DNA of 64,000 nucleotides, taken from Tetraselmis striata (lineage: Eukaryota > Chlorophyta > Chlorodendrophyceae > Chlorodendrales > Chlorodendraceae). The notes beneath the pieces are model-generated. The model was given only the letters and a program-made list of their open reading frames with translations, was not told where the DNA came from and did not search any database. Positions 38,343 to 50,228 of the stretch are shown here, piece after piece. The stretch covers positions 1 to 64,000 of the forward strand of contig VCJN01003318.1 in NCBI GenBank assembly GCA_006384855.1, given 5' to 3'. Position 1 is the stretch's first letter, and each line of letters begins with the position of its first letter. A program made the translations under genes and the position numbers.

Positions 38343-38559
38343 TGTGAGGAGATCATGTTAGGGTAACAACCCTAGATCTCGACCTCACTAAATGCCCTTC
38401 CACGTAATCTCATTAGCACTGCTGACTAGATTACCAGACACGCTTGACAGCGCCGGCGTGGCATCCCGCCGACTGCTGAATATATACCGCAGCGCAGACC
38501 ACCTTGTAAATAATTTCACTTTCACCACCACCAACTCTGGAGCCGACCATCTCGCCACA
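38343..38559 (+). repeat. 5' LTR, 217 bp
   Basis: Starts TGTGAGGAGATCATG, ends CTCGCCACA. Contains GAATATATACCG as a possible TATA box near 38480. The following bases (TTTGGTGCTTCTACC) are where a primer-binding site should be; I cannot assign a tRNA. Confidence 0.9.
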
Positions 38560-39312
38560 TTTGGTGCTTCTACCTACTTCGATCACGGAACTCTTTCGCT
38601 ACCCAGCAATCTCACCGACGACCACACCACCTGCTCGTGACTACGAGAACGGTATCTTTTGCCCGTATCACTTGCTTTTACTGTGTCGTCGACCAAACTC
38701 GTCAATTACCGCTGCCGACGAGCGGAAGTGCTGCCCGATCTGCTGCGCGATCCTCTTTTCCCAAAACACCAACTCGTCACACAATACCATACCATACCAC
38801 CAAAACTCATACCTCCACTCGTGTAGGCTTGTCTGAGACTTGCCCACTCGTACTGGTAAACCTCACCACTGCGCTCGCGAGTTGATACACTCGCTTGTTG
38901 AGCTTTTCAGTGCAGTCGTCACTCGCACGTGTCGACTCGTCACTGACGAGTCGAGTCGTCACTTTTGAGAAAAACTTGGTCCACAGGTCGACAAGTTGTC
39001 GGACCAACGAGCCACCACCAAACCAGTTAACAGCTTTCCCGTAGCAGAGTTGCACCAGTACTCACAATACTGCGTGTCGCTACGTGGATCGTTTCACAGT
39101 CGGCTTTTTTATTACACGCACCAGCAGTCGCTGATAACGACTCGCTAATACGCGGTGCTTTTGTAAGAAAAGGCTCTCAAGCCTCTTGTTCTCAACAACG
39201 TTTGCCGACTCACACTTGCACATTACACTGTGCTTTTAAACACTCGCACATCACACTGTGCGTTGTCACAGACATTTCACACACGACTTTTTGTTTCCGA
39301 CCTAAACTCACA

Positions 39313-40989
39313 ATGAGCTGGTCGACCCCGCAAAATTTTACGACCTGGAGACAAGTTGTCGACAGGTATCACAGCACTGCCCATAGGTTGGGGCAGCTTG
39401 CTATCAAAACCTGGGCTATATACGCTCTCGAACAGTGGAATATCTCTGAAAGTCATACAAATATACACACCACACTCGAGGCTAAAAGCCAAACACTCGG
39501 TACATTCATTTCTCTCATTGCCGAGCAACAACGCCACCGTTCTGACGAGGCGGCAACCGATGCTACTGACATACTAACAAGTCCACAATATGTTATCGAT
39601 ATGTTGCCAGCAATATACTTGCGCTGGTTCATCGACTCTCAAAATCAGCATCTCAATGCCGATGATAGAGCACATGCCGATGTTTTGCTTACCACAGCAA
39701 TTGTTCAATACAATACGGCATGTCATATCAGCTATCAAGCTGAAGTGTTTGCTGATGGTAATGCGTCCAACAACGTTGACACCATGGGCTGCCTTCACCC
39801 TCAGCTGCAACCTTTGAAAGTCAGAAATGATTTCTTAAGTGACAACGAAAAGTTGCATCATGACACTGGTGCTTTACTCAATCCTTCAGACTATATGAAG
39901 TGGATTGACATGCTGAAACCAATACTTACTGATATATTGTGGACAACTAGTGCGGAGCGTTACGCACTCAACAGCATCAATAAATCCTCCACCTCTTACA
40001 AAACTTTTGCCGACCTCATGAGTGAAAGGGCAATTTGCTCTCCTAACACTCAACATACCGCTTTCTCTGAGTTTGAGCAAATGGCAGCTGTATCGTTTCC
40101 ATACTTGATGAAAGAGACTAGCAAGTTGCCAGGCAACAACATTACTTTTACGGTGGACTGGGCAATGAATTTTCTGAAGCCCGCACAGAGCGGCACATAC
40201 CCTACTTTCTTAAGATGGGTGCTTGCTCTCCACCAATGGAAGGGTGTCAACCCTCAGCCCATTGCCTTGCAGTCTTACATTTTAAACAAGCTGCCTAGAG
40301 GTCAGAAAATACAGTTTGAGACATACATGTCAAGTAAAATTGATGATGATACAACCATCATTACCATACCCTTACTGAGTAAGGCAATGCAGCACATACA
40401 AACGTTACAGATGTTGCAAGACCCTAAGCAGCATCTTGTTCAATCATACATGCAGCAAGAGACTAATGCCGAGGCTCTCACGCCTATGCATTATGCTGCA
40501 ACTACCAATCGACCCAGAACTAACAAGAGAGGACGATACAATATCCAGTTTGATAAGACTGGCACTACTGACAGAGAACAATACCACAAAGCCCAGAAAC
40601 CGAAGTTTGATTGGGTGTCACCTGATGGCACACCAATCTGTTCTTACTGTAAGGGCTTGGGCCACACATATCACAAATGTTTTGGCCTCCAAAAAGACAG
40701 GGATAATGACACAGAGGACCACAAAAACATACACAAACATGACCGGCCAACCGGCCAATTACCAAACACAATCAAACACAACACCAATAACCAAAAGACC
40801 CATTACAACAAAACAACTGCTGCTGCTCGCAAGAGTGGTGGTATGTACAATGATGACAGTGACACAACAAACCTTAGGGCTGCTCTTAAAAATGCGCAAG
40901 AACAATTGACTGCGCTGAGCAAACACATGGCACAAAAAGGTGCCCAATCAACCGCAGAGACCAACAACAAAACAACTACTACCCACTGA
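39313..40989 (+). CDS. Gag protein with CCHC zinc knuckle, 558 aa
   Basis: The open frame begins at 39202, but the ATG at 39313 (MSWSTPQNFTTWRQV, in context ACAATGAG) is the likely start. The long helical N-terminal and central part (capsid-like, WAIYALEQWNIS, LRWFIDSQNQHL) is followed by a basic linker and a retroviral-type zinc knuckle CSYCKGLGHTYHKC (C-x2-C-x4-H-x4-C) at about residue 443. The Asn/Thr/Gln-rich tail ends with a helix (LRAALKNAQEQLTALSKHM). Codon use is AT-leaning compared with the flanking glycosyltransferase genes, a sign of foreign or element-specific origin. Packages the element RNA. Confidence 0.82.
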   Translation: MSWSTPQNFTTWRQVVDRYHSTAHRLGQLAIKTWAIYALEQWNISESHTNIHTTLEAKSQTLGTFISLIAEQQRHRSDEAATDATDILTSPQYVIDMLPAIYLRWFIDSQNQHLNADDRAHADVLLTTAIVQYNTACHISYQAEVFADGNASNNVDTMGCLHPQLQPLKVRNDFLSDNEKLHHDTGALLNPSDYMKWIDMLKPILTDILWTTSAERYALNSINKSSTSYKTFADLMSERAICSPNTQHTAFSEFEQMAAVSFPYLMKETSKLPGNNITFTVDWAMNFLKPAQSGTYPTFLRWVLALHQWKGVNPQPIALQSYILNKLPRGQKIQFETYMSSKIDDDTTIITIPLLSKAMQHIQTLQMLQDPKQHLVQSYMQQETNAEALTPMHYAATTNRPRTNKRGRYNIQFDKTGTTDREQYHKAQKPKFDWVSPDGTPICSYCKGLGHTYHKCFGLQKDRDNDTEDHKNIHKHDRPTGQLPNTIKHNTNNQKTHYNKTTAAARKSGGMYNDDSDTTNLRAALKNAQEQLTALSKHMAQKGAQSTAETNNKTTTTH

Positions 40990-42130
40990 ATAATTTCAGA
41001 ACAATCACACCTGCCCACAAAACAATCAATCACCACCTCAAAGATAATCCCTACTGCTTGAAAACACTAACTCATGCTGCTCAGGTGCAAGCTGGAGCTT
41101 GGTGAGCCCCCCACCTTCATCATTTGATGTTACTACTGCTTGTACTCATCACAACACTTCACAAAACAAACAAAACAAAGAACACCTGATAAAACAAACA
41201 AACCAAACATACAAAACACACAAACAATCAAAACAAATAAACAAAACAATACACCACACAAACAATGAAAACAAACAAAACATACAAACCAACAAAACAA
41301 ACAAAAGTATACTACCTGAAAACAGCAAACACATGAAACAAAACATTAATGATAACAACAATAAGAGACTGCGGTTGACAACACAACAAGCCCTAAACCA
41401 ACCTGCCGCAATCGAGCATATGCTCTTGCGATGTGTCACCATATGAATTCATGTGTGGTATACTCCTGCCATACTGGGTTCCGATGTGGTGGCAGCTTTA
41501 GGAATCAATGGTGTGGATTGTGCTCAGCCAGCCGTATCCCCTGGGGGACGCCCTAGGTGCGGGTCCTGGTCATGACTGCCACTTGTCTCAATAATCGGTT
41601 CCAACCCGGAGGCAAGATCCATTTGATTCTGACAAGCACCCGTCATGCTGAACCTCATGACAACCTACCGCCGTGGTGCCCTGTCTTCGGAGGGGTACTG
41701 GTTCACACGGTAGTACGGCTTTGAGAGTGCCTCTTAACAATGCACAATGATCATTGCCCTTTACCAACATGTCCGCTCTGCTTTGCATCGGGCCAACAAC
41801 AGGCTGTGGTCTTTGGGTCTTCCACGGTCGCGCCATCAACGGCGTAACACACACTGTTATCAACACAAACATTGACCTCCAAAACACATACAAAAACCTC
41901 AAAAACCCTTTTTGTGTCATTATTACTATCGCATTCTACCTGTGACACACCAAAGTTCCCTGTCGTTGACAAACATCGCTTCGGAGTTTCAACTCTGAAA
42001 ATCTGCCATGCTGATTTTTCAGCGTGTGACTGTCACCTGACATTGACATATGTTGCCGCTGCATTTGCTGACACACTGCGCTGCCATACACTTTTCCACA
42101 TATATCACCGCCAGTTGACACCTTTATGGC
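40990..42130 (+). other. Non-coding interior of the LTR element
   Basis: About 1.1 kb with no pol-like reading frame; it includes an A/C-rich low-complexity block (41153-41340). May hold packaging or dimerisation signals; nothing specific seen. Confidence 0.6.
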
Positions 42131-42139
42131 GGGGAGGAA
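42131..42139 (+). promoter_or_regulatory. Polypurine tract
   Basis: GGGGAGGAA directly before the 3' LTR, the plus-strand priming site. Confidence 0.7.
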
Positions 42140-42356
42140 TGTGAGGAGATCATGTTAGGGTAACAACCCTAGATCTCGACCTCACTAAATGCCCTTCCAC
42201 GTAATCTCATTAGCACTGCTGACTAGATTACCAGACACGCTTGACAGCGCCGGCGTGGCATCCCGCCGACTGCTGAATATATACCGCAGCGCAGACCACC
42301 TTGTAAATAATTTCACTTTCACCACCACCAACTCTGGAGCCGACCATCTCGCCACA
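42140..42356 (+). repeat. 3' LTR, 217 bp
   Basis: No difference from the 5' LTR seen on reading both copies. Confidence 0.9.
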
Positions 42357-43873
42357 GGAATATACAACGCCTACCGCGGTACGAGTACTATCTTACGACA
42401 AGTGTCATAAATTACAGCATCACACATTTTCGGCATACTGTTATTCTACGGCTGCTCGTCGATGATAAGTAGGAATGCTTGTAGGAAAACAGTAAATCCT
42501 CCGTAAACGTGAGAAAATGATGAAACCCGATGTTATATTTGGTCATACTTTCGGCTCATACTTGTATCGTTTCGGAGGCGGTCAGCCGTACCGGAGCCGG
42601 ACGGGCGGAAGCGTGCATCTTCCGCGCCGGGAGGGGAGACTGTACCCTTTTCGTAATTCACACCAGTACGTACGGGCCGTTGTGTGGTGCTGGCGCTAGC
42701 GCTGACAGCGAATCGACATTGATCACATGATCATACACCCGATTATTTCGGATGATATTTGCATAGCGACTATGTTACGGTGAAACTGATGTGGCGTCAG
42801 AATAACATGTGCATAAAATACCGCATGTGTGTACATTAGTCGCGAGCCTGATGCCGGTACCGTTACGGATAACTCACTCAGCGACCAGTCCAGTGCAGTA
42901 TGGACCGTAATTTAGTGTTACTACGAGTATAATCCAACAGATATATGAGACCGTAATTTTATGTTTTATACCCGCTTGCTGCCCTTGACGACGCTAAAAT
43001 AAATATCCGAAGAGTCTCGTACTGGTAGCGACCATGTTGTCCGCCTGATTTCCTGATATCGCCTTCTGCTGCCAGCTCATGTAGCGCTAACTATGTTGTC
43101 CGCCTGGCAAATACTCACTTGATAATTAGTAACATAAAGTACGGTGTTGAGGGTAATTGTAGTAACGACAACTTAATGCGGGATTGCCAACTCGCAAGTG
43201 CTGTGGGACGTTTCCTATATTGCCTTTTCGGTCGATTTCCTGATCGCCTTTTGCAGCTAGCTTATCTAACTACATGTATTTAACTCAATACGGGCCCGTA
43301 GTACTTCCTTCCCCAGTACTTTCCGTTTGGTCTCCGGACGTTTTCCCGTATTTATTTAACAAACCCACTATTAATGGACCGGTTTATTCCCTGATATCGC
43401 CTTCTGCTGCTAGCTCATGTAATTATATTATTATTCATGGACCGGTTGCGTCTATAGCACATGTAGTCGCTAATCTTCATTAATGGACCGGCGGTCGATG
43501 GCCACTATATGCAGGTACTGGTTCTGGTACAGTGGTACGAGTGGCATCGCCGACAGGGCGTCAGTCAGCAGAGGACGAGCAGCGGAGTCGATCAGCGGAG
43601 TCGCACCGTCGCAGGACGAGACGAATCCCCCGGGGCCGGATGTCTCGCCCCGATCGCAGCATATACTGGTTGTAGGCTGGCCTGCAGCGAGGGATCGGCA
43701 AGTGCCGAACTGTTGACTACGGGTAGCTGGCTGCCTGTGCTATCTTGGCGCTGTTTGGCTGCACTGCAGACCTCCATCAAGCAGTTGCGGCCGTTGCCGC
43801 AGGTGATCCGCGAGGGGGGTGGGGGTGGGGAGGGCGGAGAGGGCAGTCGTTCTGTCCCGAGGTGCTAGGTCGC
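42357..43873. other. Intergenic with a short degenerate repeat
   Basis: No gene. The phrase CCTGATATCGCCTTCTGCTG followed by AGCTCATGTA recurs, more or less diverged, near 43050, 43235 and 43390, with ATGGACCGG near 43375, 43437 and 43481. Confidence 0.5.
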
Positions 43874-44750
43874 ATGGCCCAACTACGCCACGCAGCGGTG
43901 CTGCTGGTACTCGCGCTGGTGGCGCAGCAGGTGCAGGCGGCAGGCGGCTTCGGGGTTGGCTGGGTGCTGCGGTGGCTGCGCGGGAGCGGCGAGTCAGAAG
44001 TGACACCGGAAAAGCCCCGGGACAAGCCTACGACCGCCCTGGTTTGGTCCCCGGACAAGCCCGGGTTGGCCTTACACGAGCCCCGATCCGGCCCTGCGGC
44101 TGGCGCCCCGGCCCGCCTACTCATCCTGCTGGAGCCATTCTGCCCCGCCAGCCCGGACTATGGTCGCGAGGCGGCCTGCGAGGATGCGTCGGCTGGCGGC
44201 GCCTTGGCGGCCGGTTGCCCCACCTCGGGCCTTGACAATAATTGGGCGAACCACCCCAGCTGGTCGCTCCGCGTCGGCGCCGCCTACGCCGGATGCTACT
44301 CTGGCAAGCCCCACTACAAGGCGTCGTACACCGCCATGTTCCGGCGCGCGGCGCCCGCGCTGCTCGCGCTGGGCTGGGGCTCGCTGCAGGTGGCCAACTT
44401 CGGCGGGCGCGCGTCGATGGCTGCGTTGGCCGAGTCGGACGTGGTGCTGTGCAGCAGCAAGCACTACCGCATGCTGGCGCCCCTGGCGCCCTGCAAGCGA
44501 TACGTCCTCGTGATGCCGGACGACCCCGCCACCCTGGAGCGCGGTATCGACTACAACGCGCCCCACATCCTGGCGGTGCTGCAGCACACCTCGCTGCGTC
44601 CGCGGGACGAGAACAACCAACTGCCCATCCTGCCCCGCCGGCTGTTCAAAGGCAGTGGCCACCCGCAGGTCAGCCCGCGCCTCCGCCAGCCACCTCTTGA
44701 CAAGTCAACACATATCCTAAATGCATAATTATCGCATATGCATAACCATA

Positions 44751-44783
<33 letters not shown>

Positions 44784-47305
44784 GACCTGTGCGGGCTGGA
44801 TGGCGCGCAGAGCCCACGGCACTTGGCCTGGCTGGCCAAAGGCCCCGGGGTACAGATGGCGGGGCGCTGCCCGCAGATCACGCCTGCCTCGCTGGACAAA
44901 GTGCAGCCGCTCATTCCCATGGCAGTGCGCCTGAGGCACCCCCTCGACTGCGGCGGCTCGACCTCCATGCTGCCCCTCCAGGTACCCCCTCCCCCCTTCC
45001 CATCATGCCATTGCAGGACCACTCATTCACATGCATGACCCCACCCAAGAGCACCGACGCAATGCAGGCGGGTTTCCTCACATGCGGCGAGGTCCCCTCA
45101 TGCGCCGGCGGCAGGGCGCCTTCTCCGGTGAGCCAGGCTGGGCAAAGCCGCTGGCGCAGCGCGGCATCGACGTGATGTACCTTGGCGCGTCGCACGCGCG
45201 CTCGGGTATGCTGCTGGAGCAGCACCGGCGGCAGGCGGCGGAGGCCATCCAGGCGCTTCGGGTGCGCGCCGCCAAGTGCACTGGTGCTTGCCAATCACAG
45301 GGCCGCCCTGCGTGGACATGTGGGCAGCCCCAGGGGGAAACAACAACGGGAATGAGCACGCAGCCGGCTGAACGCCTTATCTTTTTGGGGGTTTGGATGC
45401 GGGGTGAGGGTGTTGGGCAACGTCAGCCAGGATAGCACCGGCATGCGGTGCGTGCGGGAGCGGCGGCGTGTCTACAGGCAGGCCTCTTGCTTGCAATGGC
45501 GCTGACCCGGGCTGCCGCGCATCGCCTGCGCGCACCAGCACAAGCACCCTTCCCTCAAGGTCTTCACTGGCGGGCGGCTCAATGCGTCCGAGTTTGTGGA
45601 GACACTGCGTGACGCCAAGGTCTTTGTGAGCCCATTCGGCCTGGGCGAGTTCTCCGGCAAGGACTACGAGGCGGTGCGGTTGCCCCCCCCCCCCCCCCCC
45701 CCCCCCCCATTCTACTCATACATGCATTGAGCCCGCACCCCCTAGGAAGGACACTAACCCCCGGCCCCCTCTTTCTCCTTGTCAGGCGCTGGCTGGTTGC
45801 CTCCTTGCCAAGCCGCTGGCCCGCAAGCTGCAGTCCTACCCCAATATCTACGATGTACGTGCCGCACACTGTTTTCAGCCGGGCAGCTCCCCCGAGTTGG
45901 GTTGAAACAAGAGGAGGGGGGGAGGGGGTGATGCGTCCTACACCCCTCGGTTTGTATAGGGCTCACAGCCGTGGCTGCGGTGCGCAGACGAGCGTGGCAC
46001 TGGACGTGCGGGCGGACTTTTCCGACCTGGAGGAGGTGGTGCTGGGCGTGCTTGGGGACCTGGGCAGTGCGCAGGTGGGCGCCGCGCGGGATGTCCTCTC
46101 GCGGTGTTGCGAATAGGGGGGCAAGGGAAGGGATAAAAGGGGGGAGGGTAGGGGGAGGATGAGCCGGCCCCCTGTGCGCGATGGCCTCCCATTTGCGGTG
46201 CCTCGGCCGCCTGCGCAGCTCAGCCCTGCTGCGACGTGTGCGTGCGCGTGTGCGTGCGCAGGTGATGGTGGACAGGCAACGGAAGCAGCTGCTGGAGCAT
46301 GATGAGCGGGTGTGCCCCCACCCCACCAACCCCGCCAACACCATCTCCGCAGCGTGAACAACACCGCCAAGTAGCGAACCGGACATAGGAATATCAAATA
46401 AGCGGGCAGCATGCTGACTGGAACCGATTCGCGTTTGGGCCAGTTTTTCCGATCTATGTAGTGCAACAAAAAATGTACAGTGCGCCACAGTGCGCGACCA
46501 TAAACCACGTGCGTCGAGTCAGGTCATCGCGCGCCATCAAGGTGGTGAAGGTGGTGCTACACTCCAAGGTGCCCGGGGGTGAGGGTGTGTCCCGCCCAAG
46601 TCGACAATGACGAGCACGAAACTACCGGGGTGACGCAGGATGCTGGCCGCTGTGAAAGTGCTGCGAGAGGATTTTTCTTGAATCGCTTTGGGCCGGCGCA
46701 ACAGCTGCGCGGTATTAAATGTACAGTACGAATATACTGTAGAATCATGCGGTTTTCGCCGCGGAAAATGTCGTCGTGAGGTAAAAGTAAAGTTCGCCCC
46801 GGGACATCGGCCGAAGCCGCCCCAGCACTGGTCGTGAGGTAATTTAAATAAAGGTTGCGCCTTTGAGAAAGCATCCCTTAATGTACATGTGGTTTTGTGT
46901 GAGTTGTGTGAATTGGCATGCAGCTGGTTCTGTTCCCCTAACTGGTTGCCCTGTCCGCATGGCGCAGCGGCTTGCGGCGGACCTGGACGCACTGCTGCGG
47001 CGGAGACTAGCATCGGAAGGCAGCATGCCGGCGGCGCAGGAGAGCTGCACCCCCAGCGCGCCACCCGGGCCTGACGGCGTGCTCGACCCGCCGCGGAAGT
47101 GCACCGCACGGGTGAGGCCACACGCCCGCTACGTGCAGCGCGCCCCCCTTGTCCTCTCCGCCAGGCGAGAGATGCACGCCACGACCACTGCGCGCCGCCG
47201 ACTGTACACTTGCTGACCTGCCGCGCTGTTGTGGGGCCGAAGGAGGGGGCGCGCGCCTTCCGCAGCTATCGCCGCGTCGGCGTGGACGGCCCGGGCTGCA
47301 AATGA
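43874..47305 (+). CDS. Glycosyltransferase-like protein, paralogue 2, nine exons, 563 aa
   Basis: Exons: 43874-44668, 44811-44981, 45160-45261, 45539-45673, 45786-45854, 45988-46074, 46262-46309, 46968-47111, 47165-47305; every intron is phase 0. The N-terminus MAQLRHAAVLLVLALVAQQVQA is a signal peptide or anchor. Exon 1 has RLLILLEPFCP, KPHYKASYTAMFRRA and DVVLCSSKHYRMLAPLAPCKRYVL. Exon 4 has KVFVSPFGLGEFSGKDYEA and exon 5 AKPLARKLQSYPNIYD. This acidic G-E-x(5)-D-Y-E-A end is what donor-binding loops of GT-B enzymes look like. A lumenal (Golgi or secreted) sugar-transfer role in wall or matrix building is likely but not proven. Intron 4 starts GTGCGGTTG and then poly-C; intron 1 ends in a (GT)n run. 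Confidence 0.78.
45680..45708 (+). repeat. Poly-C tract inside intron 4 of paralogue 2
   Basis: About 29 C starting six or so bases after the donor. Confidence 0.9.
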
Positions 47306-47699
47306 ATAATAAGCAAATAAGTATCAGACGACAGGCACGATCTATGAAAGCATGTAACGAGCCTCGACCTCAGCAACACCCGGCGGGGCTGCGCCGATAT
47401 GTATCGACCACCTTCTGTCAGTTCCCCCGGGGTGCTTCCATGTACCGTCCCTCAGCTCCCTCTGGTCGAGATTTCGCCGAGCAGGGGGGTTGAGCTGAGT
47501 GCAAAGCGTGGCAGCGGCAGCGGTAGCGTGATGGATGGTTAGGCCCCCTGAGAGACGGGATGTCATCCCCTGGCCATGCCTCCAAGGGGGGGGGGGGCTA
47601 GAGCGGCGATGCCCAGCCAGATAGGTGGGTCGGCGGAGTCGGAAAACGATGCGCCCCTCGCATGCCTGAGGTGGCCATGCCTCACAACATGGATTGCCA
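47306..47699. other. Intergenic
   Basis: No gene seen; 12 G at 47586-47597. Confidence 0.4.
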
Positions 47700-48660
47700 G
47701 CACAAAGCCCCCCCGCGCTGGTGGCGTCGGCCTCCGTCGCCGACTGCTTACTGCTCCAAAACCACATGACCGCGCCAATTGTCCACACCGCCAGCCTTGC
47801 TGCCGGCAGCCCCGGCGCCGCCTGCCTCTGTCGGCGGTACTCGCGTGCGGCTTTGGCATCATATGCCGGCGTCCACAAAGGCCATTGCCAGCCTCCTTGC
47901 GGCTGGCGCTGGTGGCGTCAGCCTCCGTCGCCGACTGCTTACTGCTCCAAAACCACATGACCGCGCCCATTGTCCACACCGCCAGCCTTGTTGCCGGCAG
48001 CCCCGGCGCCGCCTGCCTCTGTCGGCGGTACTCGCGTGCGGCTTTGGCATCATATGCCGGCGTCCACAAAGGCCATTGCCAGCCTCCTTGCGGCTGGCGC
48101 TGGTGGCGTCAGCCTCCGTCGCCGACTGCTTACTGCTCCAAAACCACATGACCGCGCCCATTGTCCACACCGCCAGCCTTGTTGCCGGCAGCCCCGGCGC
48201 CGCCTGCCTCTGTCGGCGGTACTCGCGTGCGGCTTTGGCATCATATGCCGGCGTCCACAAAGGCCATTGCCAGCCTCCTTGCGGCTGGCGCTGGTGGCGT
48301 CAGCCTCCGTCGCCGACTGCTTACTGCTCCAAAACCACATGACCGCGCCCATTGTCCACACCGCCAGCCTTGTTGCCGGCAGCCCCGGCGCCGCCTGCCT
48401 CTGTCGGCGGTACTCGCGTGCGGCTTTGGCATCATATGCCGGCGTCCACAAAGGCCATTGCCAGCCTCCTTGCGGCTGGCGCTGGTGGCGTCAGCCTCCG
48501 TCGCCGACTGCTTACTGCTCCAAAACCACATGACCGCGCCCATTGTCCACACCGCCAGCCTTGTTGCCGGCAGCCCCGGCGTCGCCTGCCTCTGTCGGCG
48601 GTACTAGCGTGCGGCTTTGGCATCATAAGCCAGCGTCCACAAAGGCCATTGCCAGCCTCT
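47700..48660. repeat. 191-bp satellite, about five units
   Basis: Near-identical 191-bp units containing CTGCTCCAAAACCACATGACC, GTTGCCGGCAGCCCCGGCG and CATCATATGCCGGCGTCCAC, repeating at 47779, 47970, 48161, 48352 and 48543. Unit length is not a multiple of three and all frames are open, so it is not a coding repeat. More diverged relatives (CACATGTCAGCAG, CATCATGTGAAG) extend to about 49.2 kb. Confidence 0.9.
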
Positions 48661-50228
48661 CTGCAGCTGGCGTTGGTGGTGTCGGCCTCCGCCCCCGTGT
48701 GTCAGCTCTCCTGCACCACCACCATCAAGGAGCTCTTCAAAACCACACGCCAGCACCAGCAGCGCCAACGCCGGTAGCCCAGCCGTCGACAGTCTTGTAG
48801 GCAGTCCCTGTGTCGCCGTCCCCGTCCCCATCCCGCATAGCTCCGGCATCATGTCCGGGTCTCCACAACAGGCATTGCCAGCATAAGGGCCGCCGGCGGT
48901 GGCGGCAGCGGCAGCCTCCATCGCTGCCCACTCACACATCGAAAACAATCCGCATGTCGACACCCACAGGAGGCACCGCCCGCCTCTTTGTTGGTGGCAT
49001 TGGCGCTGTCAGCCTCCGTTGCTGCGCGCGTGTGGCTGCGGCATCATGTGAAGACCCTCGCATCAGGAATCGCCAGCCTCTCATTAGGGCTGGCGCTGGT
49101 GGTGTCGGCCTCCTGTGCTGCTTGCAGGTGCTCCGAAACCACATGTCAGCAGCACGCCTGGGGTTGCCGGCAGTCTCGGGGCTGTTGTCAGGTTATTAAA
49201 CCACTCCCGCATAGCTCAGGCACACTGGGTAGGCCTCAGCAGCAGTAGGACTTTTCCAGGGTGAAGGATGGGCGGCCCTCATGCTCCGTCGCTGCCAAGG
49301 TGCAACTCCGGATCCACCGGGCGGGGCCCGCGGTGCACACCGCCGTCACCCTCCGCTGTTTCTCCTGCATTGCTCCGGCTCATCTGTAGGCCTCCGCAGC
49401 CGGACATGCTAGGCCCGCACCTTTGCAGACGGGTGGATGTTTATCCCGCGATGGAGATGTCCACCGCTCCCCGCATGTATAGGGTGCCGGTGCCGGCGGG
49501 ACAACTTTATGGAACACGCTCCATAGGAGCTCGCCATGCCACATGTGCAGCTGAAATAGACGATGGCGACAAGGTGCTCTTTGCACCGGATGCATCACGA
49601 GTGAGATCATGTTCGAGAGCCGATTGGCCGGTACCACTTGGAGCCAAAACTGGGTGTAGTCCCTGGCGCGGTGTCGCAGCTTGCAGACCGCTACGGTAAA
49701 CCTTGTCATATTCTATCATCAGCGCCCCTGCTGCATCCTAAACAACCCGGGGCCCCCACTGCAGCACAGGAATACGGTCACTGTGCGCAACAACATCAAC
49801 AACAACAAGCCCTACCCATGCGCTTCTCCAGCTCCAACAGCCAGGGTTCCAACAGACCGTCTGTCAGTGAGATATAGTCGGGGCCGGACGGGGCGTTGGC
49901 GTGTAGGGGGGCGCGACAAAGGTGCGATCGGCCGCCAGGCTCGACAAATACTATTACATAGCTGTAACCAGCGGGCGGCGCTCCCTGCGCGGTCAGGCGG
50001 ACGCGACGCGCACGCCCTCTACCCTGTGAAGCCTCGGCCGTACGCGGGGGCTGCGCTGCCCCAGCTCCCTGGAGGTCTGGAGCCCCGCCACGGTGGAGAA
50101 TGTCGTCAACTGGCTAGAGAGGGGTCTGGGCCTCAGGTCCGCCGAGGTATGTACGGCGTGGGCAGCGCTCATGCAGGCGGGGCGCCCCCCTCCGCCTCCG
50201 CCACTGTGGCGTCCGCAGGGGCCGGCGG
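48661..50228. other. Degenerate satellite-like and intergenic sequence
   Basis: Up to 49.2 kb shows faded versions of the 191-bp motif words. From 49.2 to 50.2 kb no gene was recognised. Confidence 0.4.

Larger units (their letters stand above)
38343..42356 (+). mobile_element. Gag-only (TR-GAG-type) LTR retrotransposon, intact and young
   Basis: 4.0 kb with 217-bp LTRs at both ends that I find identical, each starting TG and ending CA, flanked by the 5-bp duplication GGAAT (38338-38342 and 42357-42361). One ORF encodes Gag; no protease, reverse transcriptase, RNase H or integrase is present. A purine-rich GGCGGGGAGGAA abuts the 3' LTR as polypurine tract. Must use another element's enzymes. 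Confidence 0.88.

Noticed and set aside
38560-38580. A tRNA primer-binding site after the 5' LTR
   Set aside because: The bases TTTGGTGCTTCTACC do not match a tRNA 3' end I can name with confidence, so it is not listed as a feature.
41099-41446. Asn/Thr/Lys-rich ORF in the LTR element interior
   Set aside because: Read-through of an A/C-rich low-complexity stretch; no pol motif.
47576-48777. Several 130-190-aa ORFs across the satellite
   Set aside because: All frames are open because the 191-bp unit lacks stops; unit length is not a multiple of three.
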